Positions 8,285 to 16,254 of a DNA stretch of 64,000 nucleotides are shown piece by piece. Location of the stretch: positions 3,846,501 through 3,910,500 of the forward strand of contig CP091034.1 of assembly GCA_039725955.1 (NCBI GenBank), written 5' to 3'. The notes below the pieces were generated by a model. It did no database searches, was not told where the DNA came from, and saw only the letters and a program-made list of their open reading frames with translations. This stretch comes from Sinorhizobium sp. B11. Lineage in GTDB: Bacteria; Pseudomonadota; Alphaproteobacteria; Rhizobiales; Rhizobiaceae. The translations under genes and the position numbers were made by a program. Positions within the stretch are counted from its first letter, which is position 1, and each line of letters starts with the position of its first letter.

Positions 8285-9139
8285 TCAGATGCGCTGGAAC
8301 ACCGTGTTCGAAACCTGCTTCAGGGGAAGGTCGAAGCCGGTGATCGATTCCGAGTGACCGATAAACATGTAACCGCCTTTCGCCAGGCAGCCGCAGAGAC
8401 GGGTGAGCACACCGGCCTGCGTCTGCTTGTCGAAGTAGATCAGCACGTTGCGGCAAAAGATCAGGTGCATCATGTCACCGACGGGATATTTCTCATCCAT
8501 CAGGTTCATGCGGGCGAAGCCGACACGGCTGCGCAGCTTCGGCGAGATACGAACTTCACGGCGGCCCTGCTGCTTGGCAACCATAACATATTTCTTCTGC
8601 AGGTCGCGCGGCACCGGGGCGACCAGATCTTCGGCATAAATACCCCGGCGCGCGGTCTGCAGGACATCGGTGGAGAGATCCGTCGCCAGCACATTGTAGG
8701 ACACATCGCTGCGGCCCTCGGCGAATTCGGCCAGCACCATTGCCATCGTGTAGGGTTCGGCACCGGTCGAGCACGCAGAACTCCATGTGCGGATAGTCCG
8801 CAGGCCGCTGTCGGCAAGCGTCGGCAGGGCGACGGTCTGCATATATTCGAAATGCTTGGCTTCCCGGAAGAAGTCGGTCTTGTTGGTCGTTACGACATCG
8901 ATCAGGTAGATGGTCTCCTGATCGAGACCACCCTCGTTGAACAGGAAATCGCAATAATCGTCGAAGCTCGCATGCCGCGTGGCGCGCAGGCGCCGGCGCA
9001 GCCGGCCCTCCAGCATCGTCAGCTTCGTCGGTGGCATCTTGATGCCGCTATAGTCGTAGATGAACCGCGCCAGCTTGTCGAAATTACGCTTGCTGATCCT
9101 GTCGCCCGGCAACTGGGCTTCTACCGCTGCCATACTCAT
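8285..9139 (-). CDS. cheR: Chemotaxis protein methyltransferase CheR
   Basis: About 284 residues: an N-terminal helical CheR domain followed by an S-adenosylmethionine-dependent methyltransferase fold (WSSACSTGAEPYTMAM, then HLIFCRNVLIYFDKQ). It methylates glutamates on the chemoreceptors in the cytoplasm. I chose ATG at 9139 because ggag lies 11 bases upstream; a GTG at 9151 would add four residues. It sits between cheW and cheB in one direction with short gaps, so it is probably co-transcribed. The receptors here lack an NWETF-type tail for CheR docking. Confidence 0.95.
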   Translation of the reverse strand: MSMAAVEAQLPGDRISKRNFDKLARFIYDYSGIKMPPTKLTMLEGRLRRRLRATRHASFDDYCDFLFNEGGLDQETIYLIDVVTTNKTDFFREAKHFEYMQTVALPTLADSGLRTIRTWSSACSTGAEPYTMAMVLAEFAEGRSDVSYNVLATDLSTDVLQTARRGIYAEDLVAPVPRDLQKKYVMVAKQQGRREVRISPKLRSRVGFARMNLMDEKYPVGDMMHLIFCRNVLIYFDKQTQAGVLTRLCGCLAKGGYMFIGHSESITGFDLPLKQVSNTVFQRI

Positions 9140-9171
9140 AACACGCAACACTCCGGGTAGTCTTGAAGGTC

Positions 9172-9654
9172 TCAGGCGGCCGATTGCAGGACAGAGGCGT
9201 CCTCGCGCGACAGAAGCCGGGCAAGGTCAACGATGACAACGAAGCCGTTCTCACGACGCACCACGCCTGCAATGTAATCCGATCGCCAGCGTACGCCGAT
9301 ATCGGGCGCGGCTTCGATCTGGTCGCGGCGGAACGGCGTCACTTCGAAAACGCGGTCGGCAACGAGGCCGAGCGTCAGAAGGCGATTTTCCATGGGAACG
9401 TCGAGAACCAGCACACGCGTATGCGGCGTGGGCACCGTCTTCGACATGCCGAGCTTCAGGCGCAGGTCGATCGTCGGGACGCCCTGTCCGCGCACATCGC
9501 GCAGACCGAGCAGATAGTCGGGACCGTTCGGAATCTTGAACGCTTCGGCGTAGTCGAGGATTTCGCGCACCACCTCCACCGGAACGGCGAAGATCTCCTC
9601 GCCGAGGCTGAAGGTCACGAATTGAGCTTCCAGAGATGTTGTCGCCATGATCAA
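9172..9654 (-). CDS. cheW: Chemotaxis coupling protein CheW (second copy, distal)
   Basis: A 160-residue single-domain CheW that links receptors to CheA. Family pattern: FSLGEEIFAVPVEVVREIL, a central YLLGLRDVRGQGVPTIDLR, and the closing RVFEVTPFRRDQIEAAP. It lies 69 bases after receptor 1 and 20-30 bases before cheR. The locus has a second, different cheW directly after cheA (18001-18507), so two coupling proteins serve one kinase. An imperfect inverted repeat lies between this gene and receptor 1 (about 9676-9701). Confidence 0.94.
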   Translation of the reverse strand: MIMATTSLEAQFVTFSLGEEIFAVPVEVVREILDYAEAFKIPNGPDYLLGLRDVRGQGVPTIDLRLKLGMSKTVPTPHTRVLVLDVPMENRLLTLGLVADRVFEVTPFRRDQIEAAPDIGVRWRSDYIAGVVRRENGFVVIVDLARLLSREDASVLQSAA

Positions 9655-9723
9655 CCGCTTTCCTTGGATTCGGGCGGCCCCATTATCGGGGACGCCTGTT
9701 AATATATTGGAAGGACCTGATAC

Positions 9724-11544
9724 TCAGGCGCTTTCCTTGAACTCGGCATCGCCCTCGTCGGGACCACCCATCGACATGTCCAGAGCAAAGCCCTTGGCGC
9801 GTGCCTGCTGGGCAGAAACCGTGTTGGCGGGCGCGGCCTTCTTGGCGACCGGCTTGCGAGCCGCAGCCGGAGCCGGCGTGCGAACCGTGACCTTGGCAGC
9901 CGGAGCGTGCGACAGGCGGTTGCCGGCCATGTCGACCTTGAAGAAGGCGATCGAGGCCTGCAGTTCCTCAGCCTGGGTCGCCAGTTCTTCCGACGTTGCC
10001 GACATCTCTTCGGAGGCGCCGGCATTCTGCTGAGTCACCTTGTCGAGCTGCTGGATTGCTTCGTTGATCTGGGCTGCGCCAATATCCTGCTCGCGGCAGG
10101 CCGCACTGATCTCGGAGACCAGTTCGGCCGTCTTGCGGATATCCGGAACCAGGCGGCCGAGCATGTCGCCGGCCTCCTGCGCGGACTTGACCGTATCGCC
10201 CGACATCGCACTGATTTCAGCGGCGGCCGACTGGCTGCGTTCGGCAAGCTTGCGCACTTCCGAAGCGACGACCGCAAAACCCTTGCCATGTTCGCCGGCA
10301 CGCGCGGCTTCGACGGCGGCGTTTAGAGCAAGCAGGTCGGTCTGACGGGCGATTTCCTGAACGATGCCAATCTTCTCGGCAATCGTGCGCATGGCTTGAA
10401 CAGCGCGTGAGACCGCTTCACCCGACAGTTCAGCATCCTTGGCCGACTGGCGGGCGATCTTCTCCGTCTGGGCAGCGTTATCGGCATTCTGCTTGATGTT
10501 GGAGGCCATCTCCTCCATCGAAGCGGAAGCCTCTTCAGCCGAAGCCGCCTGTTCGGTCGCACCCTGCGACACCTGTTCGGAGCTCGCCGAAAGCTCCTGG
10601 CTGCCGGACGAGACGTTTTCGGCCGCAGCAATCGCGTCGGCAACAACACCGCGCAGACGTTCGACCATCTGCTCCAGAGCAATGCCCAGCGTATCCTTCT
10701 CCGACAGGGGCTTCGGAGAAACCGTAAGGTCGCCGTTCGAGATCTGGTTGGCGATCTGCGCCGTGTTACGCAGGTTGCCGGTCATCCTCGACATGGAATT
10801 GACCAGGTCGCGAATTTCGTCGTTGCTCTTGTGATCGATATTCTGTTCGAGGTCACCGATGCTGACGGCATCCGCAAGCTGAACGGCGCGCTTCAGGCCG
10901 CGCGAGATGTTGAGCAGGATCCAGATCGCAGCGGCCGAGGATACGACGATCAGGCCGATCGTCATCAAGATGAGCATGTTGCGTGACTGCGCATATTGTT
11001 CGTTGGTGGCCGCGTCGGTCTCGCCGACATTGCCCGTCACCGTATCGTTCAGCTTCGAGAGGATGGCGAGAAGCTGGTTCGTAACCTGCTGGCCTTCGCC
11101 CATCGAAATAGCGCCGGCTTGCGTGTTGGATTCATTGGTATTCTGCCTGGCGAGATCGGCAACACGGTCCTGCAGGGACGTCCATTTGCCGTAGAGATCG
11201 CCGAATTCGCTCATGCTGTTGCGGATATCCGGATCTGGCGATGCAGCAAGACGCGCCTGCAGTGTCTTGATCTGATCGCGGCTCTGGGAGATTTCGTCGA
11301 CATAGCCGGTGATCTTCGTCGGATCCGTGTTGATGATCGCGTCCTTTTCGGAACGGATCGAGCGCATCACCGCATCGGAGAGATCACCGGAGTCACGCAG
11401 GTTGGCGACCGGACCGGCAACCATGACCGAGATGTCGTCATTGAGCGACGAGAGATTGTAGATCGAAAGACCGGCCATTGCACAGGTCAGGAGAACGATG
11501 AAACCGAACACCAGGCTCAGTTTGAGTTTGATCGTGAAGCGCAT
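9724..11544 (-). CDS. Methyl-accepting chemotaxis protein 1 (one extra HAMP-like module)
   Basis: A 606-residue transmembrane receptor. TM1 is at about 11-29, a periplasmic helical bundle at 30-189 and TM2 at 190-212. The canonical HAMP (containing SIGDLEQNIDHKSNDEI) is followed by one 39-residue extra module at 257-295. The signalling hairpin has tip LLALNAAVEAARAGEHGKGFA. The C-terminal tail ARAKGFALDMSMGGPD plus a final ESA is shared by all four receptors. Start: MR-x-TIK-x-KL, with aggggt upstream as in its paralogues. Its last ~300 bases are nearly identical to those of receptor 3 (see findings). Ligand unknown. Confidence 0.95.
   Translation of the reverse strand: MRFTIKLKLSLVFGFIVLLTCAMAGLSIYNLSSLNDDISVMVAGPVANLRDSGDLSDAVMRSIRSEKDAIINTDPTKITGYVDEISQSRDQIKTLQARLAASPDPDIRNSMSEFGDLYGKWTSLQDRVADLARQNTNESNTQAGAISMGEGQQVTNQLLAILSKLNDTVTGNVGETDAATNEQYAQSRNMLILMTIGLIVVSSAAAIWILLNISRGLKRAVQLADAVSIGDLEQNIDHKSNDEIRDLVNSMSRMTGNLRNTAQIANQISNGDLTVSPKPLSEKDTLGIALEQMVERLRGVVADAIAAAENVSSGSQELSASSEQVSQGATEQAASAEEASASMEEMASNIKQNADNAAQTEKIARQSAKDAELSGEAVSRAVQAMRTIAEKIGIVQEIARQTDLLALNAAVEAARAGEHGKGFAVVASEVRKLAERSQSAAAEISAMSGDTVKSAQEAGDMLGRLVPDIRKTAELVSEISAACREQDIGAAQINEAIQQLDKVTQQNAGASEEMSATSEELATQAEELQASIAFFKVDMAGNRLSHAPAAKVTVRTPAPAAARKPVAKKAAPANTVSAQQARAKGFALDMSMGGPDEGDAEFKESA
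10660..10776 (-). repeat. Single 39-residue HAMP-like module in receptor 1
   Basis: Residues 257-295 of receptor 1: NLRNTAQIANQ, GDL, KPLSEKDTLG, EQMV. The same 117-bp unit occurs twice in receptor 3 and three times in receptor 2, and is absent from receptor 4. Confidence 0.8.
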
Positions 11545-11668
11545 TCCAAGACCCCTTCAGGACTGCTGCGGATATCCCGCGAAATGACACATTGTGCCGC
11601 CGTAAAAACGCTTCATGCGTTGCCGGCTGGGCCGGTGTGTCCCGACGCGTCCATGCGCCGGCCATAAC

Positions 11669-11691
11669 GGGGCCGCCGCTGCTGCGGCCCC
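11669..11691 (-). terminator. GC-rich hairpin after receptor 2
   Basis: GGGGCCGC (11669-11676) and GCGGCCCC (11684-11691) form a perfect 8-bp stem with a 7-base loop, 23 bases downstream of the receptor 2 stop on the minus strand. There is no T-run, so it could be a terminator or an mRNA-stabilising hairpin that sets relative receptor levels. Confidence 0.45.
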
Positions 11692-11714
11692 GACCTCTGT
11701 CCGCAGGAAAGCGC

Positions 11715-13766
11715 CTATGCACTTTCCCGGAAATCATCGTCAGTCGTGTCCGGTCCGCCCATGGACATATCGAGAGCAAAGCCTTTGGCGCGGGCCTGCT
11801 GAGCAACAACGCCGTTGGCGGAAGCTGCCTTACGGGCTGCAGAAGGAGCCGGGCTGCGCGTAGTCACCTTGGCGGCCGGTACGCGGCCCTGGCGGCCACT
11901 CGCCGCCATTGCCTTGCCACCTGCCGTATCCACCTTGAAGAAGGCGATGGAGGTCTGCAGTTCCTCGGCCTGGGCGGCGAGCTCTTCCGACGTCGCAGAC
12001 ATCTGCTCGGAAGCGCCGGCATTCTGCTGGGTTACCTTGTCGAGCTGCTGGATCGCCTCGTTGATCTGCGACGCACCGACATCCTGCTCGCGGCATGCCG
12101 AACTGATCTCCGCCACGAGTTCCGCGGTCTTTCTGATATCAGGCACCAGGCGGCCGAGCATATCACCAGCCTCCTGGGCGGCCGTGACGGTATCGCTCGA
12201 CATGGCGCTGATTTCCGCTGCTGCCGACTGGCTGCGTTCGGCAAGCTTTCGAACTTCGGAAGCGACGACCGCAAAGCCCTTGCCATGTTCACCGGCACGG
12301 GCGGCCTCGACTGCAGCATTGAGGGCGAGAAGATCGGTCTGGCGAGCGATTTCCTGAACGATGCTGATCTTCTGGGCGATCGTGCGCATGGCCTCGACGG
12401 CGCGGGAAACGGCGCTCCCGCTCATCTCGGCATCCTTGGCGGATTGACGCGCGATCTTTTCCGTCTGGGCGGCATTGTCAGCGTTCTGTTTGATGTTGGC
12501 GGCCATCTCCTCCATTGAGGAGGAGGCTTCCTCGGCCGCAGAGGCCTGCTCGGTGGCGCCCTGCGACACCTGCTCCGAACTCGCCGAAAGCTCCTGGCTG
12601 CCGGCCGAAACATTTTCGGCGGCCGCAATTGCATCAGCAACGACGTCGCGCAGGCGCTCCACCATCTGTTCCAGCGCGGTGCCGAGCGTATCCTTGGCCG
12701 AGAGCGCCTTCGGAGAGACTGTCAGGTCGCCCCCAGCAATCTGCGTGGCAATTTCGGCTGTGGCGCGAAGGTTGGCGACCATGCTTTGCATCGCGATGCC
12801 AAGCGTATCCTTGGCTGAAAGTGGTTTGACCTCGACCGAGAGATCGCCTTCTGCGATCTGGTTGGCAATATCGGCGGTGGCGCGCAGGTTGTTCACCATG
12901 CCGAGCATGGCAATGCCGAGTGTATCCTTGTCAGAGAGCGGTTTCGGCGTAACGCTGAGGTCACCATTCGAGATCTCGTTTGCGATGCCCGCGGTATTGC
13001 GCAGATTATCCGTCATGACGTTGATCGTGTTCACCAGATCCTTGATCTCGTCATTGCTCTTGATCTCGACCTTCTGGTTCAGATCACCAATGGCGACGGC
13101 GTTGGCGACATTCATGATCTTGCGCAGACCGCTGCTGATGCCGAGCGCGATCCACAGCGCGGCAGCGAAAGCGATGACGGAAGCGCCGATGGCAATGCCG
13201 ATCAGCAGGTTTCTGGTGTTGCCGTAGAGGGTTTCCGTATCGTCGTCGGCCTGGGTCATCGCCTTCTGCTGATGCGTGACAAGCGCGGTGAAGACGTCTT
13301 CCAGCTCCGTGACGATGGCGCGAACCTCACCACCGGAATAAGCCGTGGCCCCTGCCCTGTCGCCGCTTTCGTGGATCACGGCGACTTTGTTGGATCCATC
13401 AACGAAACGTTTGCTCAGCTCGATCAGCCTGTCCCATGTCGGCTTGCTATCAGCCGTTGCGATCTGCTGACCGCCTGTCGCGAAGGCGAGCATTTCATCC
13501 ATGCTTCTTGCCGAGTTTTCGTAGTGTTTCTTGGCCGTTTCAGGATCCATTTCCAGAAGGGCGTTCTTCTGCCACCTGATGGCATCGAGCTCGGCAGCTT
13601 TGGCTTCCAGAGCCAGCTCTAGGCTTTTTGAAGGGCCTGCGATCAGGTTGCCAACGGCATCGTTCAGCGAACTGAGGCTGATAATTCCAAAGACTGCACT
13701 ACCCATTAGCAGCAGTATGACGAAGCCGAATGCGGCCGCGAGCTTGAGCTTGATCGTGATGCGCAT
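11715..13766 (-). CDS. Methyl-accepting chemotaxis protein 2 (three extra HAMP-like modules)
   Basis: About 683 residues. TM1 is at about 10-30, a periplasmic bundle at 31-185 and TM2 at 186-210. The canonical HAMP is followed by three tandem 39-residue modules (254-292, 293-331, 332-370), then the signalling hairpin and the shared tail. ATG at 13766 is chosen because it gives the common MR-x-TIK-x-KL start with aggggt eight bases upstream; an in-frame ATG 22 codons earlier lacks this. The linker before the tail is Ala/Arg/Ser rich and differs from receptors 1 and 3. It has the largest cytoplasmic relay of the set. Confidence 0.95.
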   Translation of the reverse strand: MRITIKLKLAAAFGFVILLLMGSAVFGIISLSSLNDAVGNLIAGPSKSLELALEAKAAELDAIRWQKNALLEMDPETAKKHYENSARSMDEMLAFATGGQQIATADSKPTWDRLIELSKRFVDGSNKVAVIHESGDRAGATAYSGGEVRAIVTELEDVFTALVTHQQKAMTQADDDTETLYGNTRNLLIGIAIGASVIAFAAALWIALGISSGLRKIMNVANAVAIGDLNQKVEIKSNDEIKDLVNTINVMTDNLRNTAGIANEISNGDLSVTPKPLSDKDTLGIAMLGMVNNLRATADIANQIAEGDLSVEVKPLSAKDTLGIAMQSMVANLRATAEIATQIAGGDLTVSPKALSAKDTLGTALEQMVERLRDVVADAIAAAENVSAGSQELSASSEQVSQGATEQASAAEEASSSMEEMAANIKQNADNAAQTEKIARQSAKDAEMSGSAVSRAVEAMRTIAQKISIVQEIARQTDLLALNAAVEAARAGEHGKGFAVVASEVRKLAERSQSAAAEISAMSSDTVTAAQEAGDMLGRLVPDIRKTAELVAEISSACREQDVGASQINEAIQQLDKVTQQNAGASEQMSATSEELAAQAEELQTSIAFFKVDTAGGKAMAASGRQGRVPAAKVTTRSPAPSAARKAASANGVVAQQARAKGFALDMSMGGPDTTDDDFRESA
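12657..13007 (-). repeat. Three tandem 39-residue HAMP-like modules in receptor 2
   Basis: Three consecutive 117-bp units encode the same pattern: NLR-x-TA-x-IA, an acidic GDL, KPLS-x-KDTLG, then MV. The period is exactly 39 residues, measured NLR to NLR at residues 254, 293 and 332, ending at RLR 371. Confidence 0.85.
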
Positions 13767-13916
13767 CGCAATACCCCTATTTGAAAGCGACGGAATAAGT
13801 GTGGACCGGTGGTTTCCTTGGCGCGGCATCACGCAGCAAAAACATTCCGGCAGGCGAAAACGGTTATCGAAGAAATTGCGATCTTGCCTCCAGCGTTCCT
13901 GGGCACCGAAAGCCTG

Positions 13917-13946
13917 TGTCAGGGGCCGAATGCCGAGCCCCTGACA
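13917..13946 (-). terminator. Perfect 10-bp hairpin after receptor 3
   Basis: TGTCAGGGGC (13917-13926) pairs fully with GCCCCTGACA (13937-13946) around a 10-base loop, about 20 bases beyond the receptor 3 stop on the minus strand. No clear U-tract. Candidate terminator or processing/stability hairpin. Confidence 0.5.
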
Positions 13947-13965
13947 GCATCAACGTGGCAAGCGC

Positions 13966-15894
13966 TCAGGCACTTTCCCTGAACTCTGCATCCCCCTCGT
14001 CGGGACCACCCATCGACATGTCCAGAGCAAAGCCCTTGGCGCGTGCCTGCTGGGCAGAAACCGTGTTGGCGGGTGCGGCCTTCTTGGCGACCGGCTTGCG
14101 GGCTGCAGCCGGAACCGGCGTGCGAACCGTGACCTTGGCAGCAGGAGCGTGCGACAGGCGGTTGCCGGCCATGTCGACCTTGAAGAAGGCGATCGAGGCC
14201 TGCAGTTCCTCAGCCTGGGTCGCCAGTTCTTCCGACGTTGCCGACATCTCTTCGGAGGCGCCGGCATTCTGCTGGGTCACCTTGTCGAGCTGCTGGATCG
14301 CCTCGTTGATCTGGGCTGCGCCGATATCCTGCTCGCGGCAGGCCGCGCTGATTTCCGAAACCAGCTCCGCGGTCTTGCGGATATCCGGAACCAGACGGCC
14401 GAGCATGTCGCCGGCTTCCTGAGCGGCCTTCACCGTGTCGCTGGACATGGAGGAAATCTCAGCGGCGGCCGACTGGCTGCGCTCCGCGAGCTTGCGCACT
14501 TCCGAGGCGACGACCGCAAAACCCTTGCCATGTTCGCCGGCGCGAGCAGCCTCGACGGCGGCGTTTAGAGCAAGCAGGTCGGTTTGACGGGCAATTTCCT
14601 GGACGATACCGATTTTCTCGGCAATCGTGCGCATGGCCGCAACAGCGCGGTTGACGGCATCGCCAGAAGTCTCGGCATCCTTGGCGGACTGGCGAGCAAT
14701 CTTCTCCGTCTGGGCCGCGTTATCTGCGTTCTGTTTGATATTGGCTGCCATCTCTTCCATCGAGGCGGAAGCTTCTTCAGCGGAAGCTGCCTGTTCGGTC
14801 GCACCCTGCGAGACCTGTTCCGAACTGGATGAGAGTTCCTGGCTGCCCGACGAGACGTTTTCGGCCGCGGCGATAGCGTCGGCGACGACACCGCGCAGAC
14901 GTTCGACCATCTGTTCGAGCGCAACGCCCAGAACATCCTTGTCGGAAAGCGGCTTCGGGGAAACCGTCAGGTCGCCATTCGAAATCTGACCGGCGATGTG
15001 CGCGGTTGCACGCAGATTGGCGATCATATCTTCCATCGCGAGACCGAGCGCGTCCTTATCCGAAAGCCGCTTCGCATCGATCGAAAGATCGCCCGCAGCG
15101 ATGGCATTCGCCACGTCGGCCGTGGAGCGCAGATTGGCTGTCATCACATTCATCGTCGTGACGAGATCCTTGATCTCATCATTGGTGCGCACGTTGATCG
15201 TCTGGTTGAGGTCGCCGATGGCAACCGCATTGGCCGCGCTGCGCACTTTGGAAAGACCGGTGATGATGTTGATCGCGATCCAGAGAGCCGCAACGATCGA
15301 GAGCACCACGCCGACGCCGGCAATGATCATCAGCGTCGTAAAGGTGCTGCGGAATGCCGCGTCGGCGCTTTCGTCACCTTCGCTGATCGAGGCGCGCGTC
15401 AGGCCAGCCAGGGATTCCGTCAGCGCGTCAAGCTTTTCCGAAGCGACATCGCCGTCCGTCTGGTTTACCTCGATTGCGCGGTCGCGCTGGCCATTGAGCG
15501 CCAGCTCACGGATGTTATCGTTGAGCTTCGTGTAGTCCAACCAGAAGGCGCTAATCGCTTCCCACTTTTCCTTGAAGCCGTCGCCAGCGCTTTCCTGACC
15601 TTCCTTCAGAGCCTGTTCGAATGCCTTGCGCTGCGCTTCCATCTCCGAAACTGCCTGCTGCGTTCTCTGAGGCGTCGTCGCAAGCAGAAGGTCGCTTTCC
15701 GCGAGATTGAGCGAGTCGAAGGCTCTCGCAAGGTTGGATGCATAGCCGTCCTGGCGAACCGGACCGGTCAGCAGGTCATCTTGCATGGAAGCGACGAGGC
15801 TGACGCCACGCATGCCGAAGCCTGCGCAGCAGAGGGTGACGGCAATGAGAAGCCCGAAGGCGATGGCTAACTTTGCCTTGATCGTGAAGCGCAT
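13966..15894 (-). CDS. Methyl-accepting chemotaxis protein 3 (two extra HAMP-like modules)
   Basis: About 642 residues. TM1 is at about 10-28, a periplasmic helical bundle to about 185 and TM2 at about 186-210. HAMP is followed by two 39-residue modules (254-292, 293-331), the signalling hairpin with the conserved ALNAAVEAARAGEHGKG tip, and the shared tail. The start at 15894 gives MRFTIKAKL with aaggaag upstream; an upstream in-frame ATG would add 40 residues of non-family sequence. The periplasmic domain differs from the other receptors, so it presumably senses a different signal. Confidence 0.95.
   Translation of the reverse strand: MRFTIKAKLAIAFGLLIAVTLCCAGFGMRGVSLVASMQDDLLTGPVRQDGYASNLARAFDSLNLAESDLLLATTPQRTQQAVSEMEAQRKAFEQALKEGQESAGDGFKEKWEAISAFWLDYTKLNDNIRELALNGQRDRAIEVNQTDGDVASEKLDALTESLAGLTRASISEGDESADAAFRSTFTTLMIIAGVGVVLSIVAALWIAINIITGLSKVRSAANAVAIGDLNQTINVRTNDEIKDLVTTMNVMTANLRSTADVANAIAAGDLSIDAKRLSDKDALGLAMEDMIANLRATAHIAGQISNGDLTVSPKPLSDKDVLGVALEQMVERLRGVVADAIAAAENVSSGSQELSSSSEQVSQGATEQAASAEEASASMEEMAANIKQNADNAAQTEKIARQSAKDAETSGDAVNRAVAAMRTIAEKIGIVQEIARQTDLLALNAAVEAARAGEHGKGFAVVASEVRKLAERSQSAAAEISSMSSDTVKAAQEAGDMLGRLVPDIRKTAELVSEISAACREQDIGAAQINEAIQQLDKVTQQNAGASEEMSATSEELATQAEELQASIAFFKVDMAGNRLSHAPAAKVTVRTPVPAAARKPVAKKAAPANTVSAQQARAKGFALDMSMGGPDEGDAEFRESA
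14902..15135 (-). repeat. Two tandem 39-residue HAMP-like modules in receptor 3
   Basis: Residues 254-331: two 117-bp units with NLR-x-TA, GDL, LSDKD-x-LG and a closing methionine helix. The units correspond one for one with those in receptors 1 and 2. Confidence 0.82.
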
Positions 15895-16132
15895 TTGAAT
15901 ACTTCCTTGAAGTAGATCGACAGAGCTGGGGGCATTGCGCGACGTCCGGGCATGGATCGTCATTCTGCCGCTTATGACGGCATGCATGCAGAATATTCGG
16001 TTGCAGGAGATCATTGCCGCTCATTCCGCGTGCCCGTCGTCACGGACCCTGCCGGAAATTACGATCGGCTTGCAAAACCGCAGCGCGTCTGACTGCGGAA
16101 GGTCCCATCTTGTGGAAGGGAAATCCGATGCT

Positions 16133-16160
16133 CCGCCTGCCTGTATAACCTGGCAGGCGG
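16133..16160. repeat. 9-bp inverted repeat between receptors 3 and 4
   Basis: CCGCCTGCC (16133-16141) and GGCAGGCGG (16152-16160) around a 10-base loop that contains TATAA. It could be a hairpin in RNA or a protein-binding dyad upstream of receptor 3; the sequence does not decide. Confidence 0.45.
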
Positions 16161-16209
16161 ACATCTGCCGATCGATACCGACGCATACACACGTCGGGTC
16201 TTTCAAGAA

Positions 16210-16232
16210 GCCGCGGGCAAGAAGTCCGCGGC
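16210..16232 (-). terminator. Hairpin after receptor 4
   Basis: GCCGCGG (16210-16216) and CCGCGGC (16226-16232) form a 7-bp stem. On the minus strand it is followed by TTCTTG, a weak U-tract, about 22 bases after the receptor 4 stop. Candidate intrinsic terminator. Confidence 0.5.
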
Positions 16233-16254
16233 GATGCTCGTATCGGCGAAGCGC

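Larger units (their letters stand above)
15895..16254. other. 360-bp intergenic region between receptors 3 and 4
   Basis: No gene is supported on either strand. It contains a 9-bp perfect inverted repeat (16133-16160), a terminator-like hairpin next to receptor 4 (16210-16232) and presumably a promoter for receptor 3. Small open frames here are short and lack ribosome-binding sites. Confidence 0.6.
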
